A stretch of DNA of 64,000 nt, taken from positions 62,001-126,000 of the forward strand of contig NZ_AXAE01000005.1 of NCBI RefSeq assembly GCF_000472705.1. Reading direction: 5' to 3'. The DNA is from Mesorhizobium erdmanii USDA 3471. GTDB lineage: Bacteria; Pseudomonadota; Alphaproteobacteria; Rhizobiales; Rhizobiaceae. The notes below the pieces were generated by a model. The model was not told the DNA's origin. It saw only the letters and a list, made by a program, of their open reading frames with translations, and did no database searches. The translations under genes and the position numbers were made by a program. Below are positions 58,656 through 64,000 of the stretch, in pieces. Every line of letters begins with the position of its first letter. Positions within the stretch are counted from its first letter, which is position 1.

Positions 58656-60203
58656 ATGCCCGCCATGAACGAACCAAGACGCAAGCGCGGCGCCGAGCGC
58701 ACCAGCAACAGGGGGCCAGCGCCCATCCCGCAGCTGCCGACCAGGCGCGTGACCAATCCCTATCCGCCGATGGCGTTGCTATCGCCCGACCAGATCGAGG
58801 CGATCCACCAAGCGTCGATGCATATATTGGAGAATTTCGGCATCGAGGTGATGAGCCCGCGGGCGCTGTCGCTGTTCGAGAGGGCGGGTGCTGTGGTCGA
58901 TCATGCCTCGGCCAATGTCCGCATCGATCGCGGCATGGTCGACGAGGCACTGAAGACGACGCGGTCCAGCTATACGCTGACGCCACGCAACCCGGCCAAC
59001 ACGATCCATCTCGGCGGCAACACCATCAACTTCACGCTTGTTGCCGGGCCGCCCAATGTGCACGACATGGAGCGCGGCCGCCGTGCCGGCAATTTGCGCG
59101 ACTATGCCGATCTCACCCGGCTGGCGCAGCATTTCAACTGCGTCCACATGCTCGGCAACCAGGTCTGCGCGCCGGTCGAGTTGCCGGCCAATTCCCGTCA
59201 TCTCGACACCTATTTCACCAATCTGACGCTGACCGACAAGAGTTTCCATGTCTCGGCGATCGGACGGGGCAGGGCGCTGGACGGCGTCGAGATGATGGCG
59301 ATCGCGCGCGGGCTGACGCTGGACCAGCTGCGCGACGATCCGGGCATCGCCACCATCATCTCGGTCAACTCGCCGCGCCGCTTCGACGAGATGATGGCCG
59401 AGGGTCTGATGACCATGGCCGAGTTCGGCCAATCGGTGGCGGTGACGCCGTTCACGCTGATGGGAGCGATGAGCCCGGTGACGCTGGCCGGCGCGCTGGC
59501 GCAGCAGAATGCCGAGGCGCTGTTCGGCGTCGTGCTGACGCAACTGGTGCGGCCGGGCGCACCGGTGATGTATGGCGCCTTCACCTCCAATGTCGACATG
59601 AAGTCGGGCGCGCCGGCCTTTGGCACACCTGAAAACACCAAGGCCAACATCGCCTCGGGGCAATTGGCGCGGCGCTATCGCCTGCCTTACCGGACGACGC
59701 CGGGCTCGGCCTCCAACGTGGCGGACGCGCAAGGCGCCTATGAGACGCTGATGGCGCTGTGGGGCGCGGTGCTCGGCCACGGCAATCTGGTCTATCATGC
59801 CGCCGGCTGGCAAGAAGGCGGGCTGACAGCGTCGTTCGAGAAGCTCATCATCGATGTCGAGATGATCCAGCACATGATGGAGTTCCTGCGGCCGATCGTG
59901 GTCGACGAGGCCGAGCTTGCCGTCGAGGCGCTGGGCGCGGTGCCGACCGGCGGCCATTTCTTTGGTGAGCCGCATACGCTGGAACGTTACGCCACCGCAT
60001 TCTACCAGCCGATGCTGTCCAACTGGCAGAATTTCGAGGCGTGGCAGGAGGCCGGCGGCCTTGATACGACCGCGCGCGCGACACGGCTGTGGAAGAAGGC
60101 GCTGGAAGATTATGTCGAACCGGCGATGGACATCGCCGTGCGCGAGGCGCTGGAGGCCTATGTCGCCAGGCGCAAGGAAGCCATCGGGCAGGGCGAGCCG
60201 TGA
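58656..60203 (+). CDS. MttB-family (trimethylamine/glycine betaine) corrinoid methyltransferase, non-pyrrolysine
   Basis: A 515-residue protein of the MttB superfamily, TIM-barrel enzymes that transfer methyl groups from methylated amines to a corrinoid protein. Visible blocks are IHQASMHILENFGIEVMSPR near residue 50 and NTINFTLVAGPPNVHDMERG near 125. The pyrrolysine position of true MttB is bridged by ordinary sense codons, so this belongs to the non-Pyl branch that includes glycine betaine methyltransferases. ATG at 58656 has GAGG 5 bases upstream; 58665 is also possible. The dehydrogenase 86 bases downstream handles dimethylglycine or sarcosine, which fits betaine demethylation. No corrinoid protein gene is in the window. 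Confidence 0.85.
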   Translation: MPAMNEPRRKRGAERTSNRGPAPIPQLPTRRVTNPYPPMALLSPDQIEAIHQASMHILENFGIEVMSPRALSLFERAGAVVDHASANVRIDRGMVDEALKTTRSSYTLTPRNPANTIHLGGNTINFTLVAGPPNVHDMERGRRAGNLRDYADLTRLAQHFNCVHMLGNQVCAPVELPANSRHLDTYFTNLTLTDKSFHVSAIGRGRALDGVEMMAIARGLTLDQLRDDPGIATIISVNSPRRFDEMMAEGLMTMAEFGQSVAVTPFTLMGAMSPVTLAGALAQQNAEALFGVVLTQLVRPGAPVMYGAFTSNVDMKSGAPAFGTPENTKANIASGQLARRYRLPYRTTPGSASNVADAQGAYETLMALWGAVLGHGNLVYHAAGWQEGGLTASFEKLIIDVEMIQHMMEFLRPIVVDEAELAVEALGAVPTGGHFFGEPHTLERYATAFYQPMLSNWQNFEAWQEAGGLDTTARATRLWKKALEDYVEPAMDIAVREALEAYVARRKEAIGQGEP

Positions 60204-60288
60204 CGCGAGGCGCCCAGAGAGGCGTGCCTGGCGCTGCTTTTTCGATTCACTTCATCTCCCTAACTCACTGAACTGACGAGAAAAACTG

Positions 60289-62715
60289 ATGAAATCGCAT
60301 GCAAAGGTCGTGGTCATTGGCGGCGGTGTCGTCGGGTGTTCCGTGCTGTTCCATCTCGCCCGCCATGGCTGGACCGACGTGGTGCTTCTGGAGCGCGACG
60401 AACTGACCTCAGGCTCGACCTGGCACGCGGCCGGCGGCATGCACACGATCAATGGCGACCCCAACGTCGCCAAGCTGCAGAAATACACGATCAGCCTCTA
60501 CAAGGAGATCGAGGAACTGTCGGGCCAGGCGACAGGCGTGCACCTGACCGGCGGCGTGCTGCTCGCCGCGACCGAGGCGCGGCTGGACTGGTTGCGCGGC
60601 GTCGTCGCCAAGGGACGCTATCTCGGCATCGACCTGGAGGTGATCTCGGCCAAGGAGGCGGCCGAACTGATGCCGCTGATCGATCCCAGCCAATTCGTCG
60701 GCGCGGTGCGCAACAAGGAGGACGGTCATCTCGATCCGTCCGGGGTCACCCATGCCTATGCCAAGGCCGCGCGCAAGCTTGGGGCCGAGGTGGAGCGCTT
60801 CACCAAGGTCGAGGACATAGTGCGTCGGCCCGACGGCATGTGGCGCGTTATCACCAACAAGGGCGAGGTGGTGGCCGAGCATGTCGTCAATGCCGGCGGC
60901 CTGTGGGCGCGCGAGGTCGGCCGCATGGTGGGGTTGGAACTGCCTGTGCTGGCCATGGAGCACATGTACCTGATCACCGAGGACATGCCGGAGGTCGCGG
61001 CCTGGAATGCCAAGACCGGCACCGAGATCATCCATGCGGTCGATTTCGACGGCGAACTCTATCTGCGCCAGGAGCGCGGCGGCATGCTGATGGGCACCTA
61101 CGAAAAGGCCAACCGGGTCTGGTCCGAGTTCCAGACGCCGTGGAATTTCGGCCATGAACTGCTGGAGCCCGATATCGACCGCATCGCGCCGTCGCTGGAA
61201 GTCGGCTTCCGCCATTTCCCGGCCTTCGAGAAGACCGGCATCAAGCAGATCATCAACGGACCCTTCACCTTCGCGCCGGACGGCAACCCGCTGGTCGGGC
61301 CGGTGCGCGGCCTGCCGGGTTTCTGGGTCGCTTGCGGCGTCATGGCCGGTTTCAGCCAGGGCGGCGGCGTCGGGCTGGCGCTGTCCAACTGGATGATCGA
61401 AGGCGATCCGGGCGCCGATATCTGGGCGATGGACGTGGCGCGCTATGGCGACTGGGCAACGATGGCCTACACCAACGCCAAGGTGCGCGAGAACTATTCC
61501 AGGCGCTTCTCGATCCGCTTCCCCAATGAGGAATTGCCCGCCGGGCGGCCGCTGAAGACCACCCCGGTCTACGACCTTCTGTCGGCCAGGGGCGCGCAGT
61601 GGGGCGTCGCCTATGGGCTGGAAGTACCGCTGTGGTATGCGCCGGAAGGCATCAAGGACGAGTTCTCCTGGCGGCGTTCCAGCGATTTTTCCCATGTCGC
61701 AAAAGAGGTCGCGACGGTTCGCGAGCGTGTCGGCTTGGCGGAGATTTCGAGCTTCGCCAAATACAAGGTGACGGGCGAGGGTGCGGCCGGATGGCTCGAC
61801 CGCATGCTTGCCTGCAAGCTGCCCAAACGCGGCCGTATGACCTTGACGCCGATGCTGAAGGACGACGGCAAGCTGATCGGCGATTTCACGCTTGCCAACA
61901 TCGATGACCATGAATGGTTTATCGCCGGCTCCGGCATTGCCGAGCAGTATCACATGCGCTGGTTCGAGGCGCATCTGCCCAAGGACGGCTCGGTCCATAT
62001 CGAGGCGCTGGGGGCGAAGCTCACAGGCCTTGCCGTTGCCGGGCCGAAGGCGCGGGAGGTGCTGGCCAAGGTCAGCCGCGCCGACGTTTCCAACGCCGCC
62101 TTCCCGTTCATGGCGGTGGCGAAGATGGATATCGGCATGGCGCCGTGCCTTGTCGGCCGCGTCAGCTACACCGGCGATCTCGGTTACGAGATCTGGGTGG
62201 CGCCGGAATACCAGCGTGCGGCATTCAACTCGCTGATGACGGCGGGCGAGGAATTCGGCATCGGCCTGTTCGGCTCGCGCGCGCTCAATGCGCTGCGGCT
62301 GGAGAAGAACTACGGCTCATGGGGACGCGAATACCGGCCGATCTACGGGCCGCTCGAAGCCGGGCTCGACCGTTTCGTCGCCTATGGCAAGGAGGCGGAC
62401 TTCATCGGCAAGTCGGCGGCACTGGCCGAGCGCAAGCAAGGCGGCAAGTTGCGGCTGCGGACCTTCATTGTCGACGCCGACGATGCCGATGTCATCGGCG
62501 ACGAGCCGATCTGGTTCGGCGGGGCGGTGCGTGGCTGGGTGACATCAGGCGGTTACGCCCATCACTCGAAAAAATCGGTCGCCGTCGGCTATGTGCCGAA
62601 GGAAATCGCCGACGAGAGTGACGGCTTCGAAATCGAGTTGCTGGGCAAGCGCCACGCGGCGCGCATCCAGTCGACGCCGCTGTTCGACGCGAATTTCGAA
62701 CGGATGCGGGGGTGA
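60289..62715 (+). CDS. FAD-dependent dimethylglycine/sarcosine dehydrogenase-like protein with GcvT domain
   Basis: An 808-residue enzyme of the DMGDH/SARDH family. The N-terminal DAO-type FAD domain begins KVVVIGGGVVGCSVL (residues 6-20), with the family GSTWHAAGGMHT near 42. A middle FAO_M domain is followed by the C-terminal GcvT-type folate domain (residues about 450-800, with GDLGYEIWVAPEYQ and LRLEKNYGSWGREYRP). It oxidatively removes methyl groups from N-methylated amino acids and loads them onto tetrahydrofolate. Operonic with the MttB-family gene. The exact substrate is open. Confidence 0.9.
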   Translation: MKSHAKVVVIGGGVVGCSVLFHLARHGWTDVVLLERDELTSGSTWHAAGGMHTINGDPNVAKLQKYTISLYKEIEELSGQATGVHLTGGVLLAATEARLDWLRGVVAKGRYLGIDLEVISAKEAAELMPLIDPSQFVGAVRNKEDGHLDPSGVTHAYAKAARKLGAEVERFTKVEDIVRRPDGMWRVITNKGEVVAEHVVNAGGLWAREVGRMVGLELPVLAMEHMYLITEDMPEVAAWNAKTGTEIIHAVDFDGELYLRQERGGMLMGTYEKANRVWSEFQTPWNFGHELLEPDIDRIAPSLEVGFRHFPAFEKTGIKQIINGPFTFAPDGNPLVGPVRGLPGFWVACGVMAGFSQGGGVGLALSNWMIEGDPGADIWAMDVARYGDWATMAYTNAKVRENYSRRFSIRFPNEELPAGRPLKTTPVYDLLSARGAQWGVAYGLEVPLWYAPEGIKDEFSWRRSSDFSHVAKEVATVRERVGLAEISSFAKYKVTGEGAAGWLDRMLACKLPKRGRMTLTPMLKDDGKLIGDFTLANIDDHEWFIAGSGIAEQYHMRWFEAHLPKDGSVHIEALGAKLTGLAVAGPKAREVLAKVSRADVSNAAFPFMAVAKMDIGMAPCLVGRVSYTGDLGYEIWVAPEYQRAAFNSLMTAGEEFGIGLFGSRALNALRLEKNYGSWGREYRPIYGPLEAGLDRFVAYGKEADFIGKSAALAERKQGGKLRLRTFIVDADDADVIGDEPIWFGGAVRGWVTSGGYAHHSKKSVAVGYVPKEIADESDGFEIELLGKRHAARIQSTPLFDANFERMRG

Positions 62716-62737
62716 ACTCTCACCCCCGCATCCTGCA

Positions 62738-63130
62738 TCAAGCCTTGTCGCGGCTGTCGAGCGCAAACGCGCCGGCGCCGGCGAACACCAGATAGAGGAA
62801 AATGAAGCAGAACGAGATCGCCGCGTCGCCGCTGTTGTTGACCGGGAAGAAGTCACGCGGCATGTGCCCCATGAAATAGGCGATGGCCATTTCGCCGGCC
62901 AGAAGGAACGCGACGGGCCGCGTGAACAGGCCAAGCGCCAAGAGGATGCCGCCGGCGAATTCGAGGATGCCGGCTGCCGTCGTCAGCCCGGTGAGGGCGT
63001 GAGGCTGGGTGCTGACGGGGAAGTTGAACAGTTTCTGGCTGCCATGCTCGATGAACTGCAGCGCGGTCATGATGCGCAGCACGCCGAGCGCCTGCGGCTG
63101 GTATCTGACAAGGCCTTCAAAAAGCTTCAT
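62738..63130 (-). CDS. DoxX-family membrane protein
   Basis: A 130-residue inner-membrane protein with four hydrophobic segments. The DoxX pattern RIMTALQFIEHGSQKLFNFP lies near residue 20, and GILEFAGGILLALGLFTRPV near 55. The family is linked to redox and thiosulfate functions, but its role here is unknown. Convergent with the dehydrogenase gene, 22 bases apart. Confidence 0.85.
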   Translation of the reverse strand: MKLFEGLVRYQPQALGVLRIMTALQFIEHGSQKLFNFPVSTQPHALTGLTTAAGILEFAGGILLALGLFTRPVAFLLAGEMAIAYFMGHMPRDFFPVNNSGDAAISFCFIFLYLVFAGAGAFALDSRDKA

Positions 63131-63350
63131 CTAAAACTCCAATTTTCACCCCCTCGGCTCGGCGATAGATTATCGCCCGGCGATGGACCATTCACTTCCC
63201 GTGGCTGACCATCAACAATCGGTGATTGGAAATGTTCCCCTGTATGCCCTCTCATATTATTCTTGTCAGGGTTGCATTAATATCGCCATGGTTGTACAAA
63301 TATGGACGCTCTAAACCTTTGGGTTCCCTTGCCATGAAAGTCTTGTTGTC

Positions 63351-63839
63351 ATGAAAAAAGTCATTGTCAGCCTCTTTGCATTGCTTGCAGGCACCGGCTT
63401 GGCCGTGGCCGAGGACGCCGGTTGCGAGGCCTTCAAATGGCCGGTGACGCGGGAACAGGCGCTGTTTGTCGCGGCGCCCGCAACGCCGGCTGGAGCGACA
63501 CTGGCGGTGGGGGCCGCCGCTGATCTGGCCCTGGTGCCGGCCGAGAAAGCCGGTTTTGCGATGCCGCCCGAGCGCGCACCGGCGGAGGGCACGTTCGGTG
63601 CCGTCGCCAGCGTTGAGGTGCCGAGCGAAGGCGCCATCCAGATCAGCCTGTCGGGCGAGGCCTGGATTGATGTCATCCAGGATGGCAAGGCCGTGAAATC
63701 GGCCGGTTATAGCGGTGTGAAGACCTGCCCCGGCATCCGCAAGAGCGTGCGCTTCAAGCTTGCGGCCGGCCCGGCCACCGTGCAGTTCAGCGGCGCGAGA
63801 AAGGCTGAGTTGAAGGTCGCGGTGCTGACGCCGGAATAA
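63351..63839 (+). CDS. Hypothetical exported protein
   Basis: A 162-residue protein with a clear Sec signal peptide (residues 1-20, ending AVA before EDAG). The mature part has two Cys (CEAF and CPGIRK) that could form a disulfide, a Pro/Ala-rich centre and a probable beta-sandwich C-terminus (GEAWIDVIQDGKAVKSAGYS, then KLAAGPATVQFSGA). The family was not recognised. No strong Shine-Dalgarno is seen; it is preceded by about 220 bases of AT-rich sequence without a gene. Confidence 0.7.
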   Translation: MKKVIVSLFALLAGTGLAVAEDAGCEAFKWPVTREQALFVAAPATPAGATLAVGAAADLALVPAEKAGFAMPPERAPAEGTFGAVASVEVPSEGAIQISLSGEAWIDVIQDGKAVKSAGYSGVKTCPGIRKSVRFKLAAGPATVQFSGARKAELKVAVLTPE

Positions 63840-63860
63840 GACCGGCAGGCGCAGGCATGC

Positions 63861-63890
63861 GGCCTTTCATCGAGGATGCGATGAAAGGCC
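63861..63890. terminator. Bidirectional terminator hairpin
   Basis: GGCCTTTCATCG and CGATGAAAGGCC form a perfect 12-bp stem around AGGATG, between convergent genes. Confidence 0.6.
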
Positions 63891-63919
63891 GTGGTTTCCG
63901 GGCGGGGGGGTTGTTGCCG

Positions 63920-64000
63920 TCAGCGCACCGGCGCCATCAAGGCGAAATGCGCGCCTTGAGGATCCTGGCATTGCACAATCCAGCTGCCGCCGGGGACCTC
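63920..64000 (-). CDS. VOC-family protein, C-terminal end (cut by the window edge)
   Basis: The last 26 codons of a minus-strand gene read EVPGGSWIVQCQDPQGAHFA then LMAPVR and stop at 63920. The GGSWIVQCQDPQGAHFAL pattern is the usual C-terminal block of glyoxalase/bleomycin-resistance (VOC) proteins. The rest lies beyond the window. Confidence 0.7.
   Translation of the reverse strand, partial: EVPGGSWIVQCQDPQGAHFALMAPVR

Overview
The window reads as chromosome from a high-GC alphaproteobacterium of the Hyphomicrobiales, most like Mesorhizobium or a close relative. The reasons are GC-rich coding throughout, many ABC importers each paired with its own regulator, a coxL/M/S-like molybdenum hydroxylase operon with MoxR and VWA partners, TamA/TamB, PbpC with an alpha-2-macroglobulin, and several palindromic intergenic repeats of the kind scattered through rhizobial genomes. 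No tRNA, rRNA, CRISPR array or phage module was seen. The species call is inference.

Layout. 1-1.3 kb holds a sugar-binding protein. 1.37-2.62 kb is a small low-GC island bounded by near-perfect 23-bp inverted repeats; it carries a strongly folded, pseudoknotted RNA region that resembles HEARO/omega-RNA in architecture but has no nuclease gene, and a tandem winged-helix protein. 2.6-9.9 kb is a minus-strand molybdenum-hydroxylase operon (SRPBCC protein, FAD subunit, 2Fe-2S subunit, a molybdenum subunit split into two genes, MoxR ATPase, VWA protein, amidohydrolase) with an AraC-family regulator upstream. 11-18.1 kb is an importer plus two dehydrogenases with two near-identical GntR/FadR regulators; three FadR-type palindromes sit in the two divergent promoters. 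18.3-20 kb holds a DUF3175 protein and an MFS carrier. 20.1-26.9 kb is a LacI-regulated sugar importer ending in a gluconokinase-like gene.

27-34.3 kb holds an acyltransferase-like gene, an Rrf2 regulator with a four-cysteine cluster, a second sulfate-binding protein, a decayed vapC toxin gene and the sulfate importer sbp-cysT-cysW-cysA. 34.5-42.9 kb is an envelope block (VanX-like dipeptidase, PbpC, large thioester alpha-2-macroglobulin). 43.2-51.2 kb is tamA-tamB, in which TamB carries an internal tandem duplication of about 622 residues. 51.4-57.8 kb is a peptide-type importer with a fused double ATPase. The right end holds a lytic transglycosylase, an MttB-family methyltransferase followed by a dimethylglycine/sarcosine-dehydrogenase-like enzyme (probable methylamine or betaine demethylation), a DoxX protein, an exported hypothetical protein and the tail of a VOC-family gene.

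The most unusual parts are the inverted-repeat island with its orphan structured RNA, the cleanly split molybdenum subunit, the FadR-type operators beside twin regulators, the TamB duplication, and the repeated placement of palindromic repeats exactly at stop codons.
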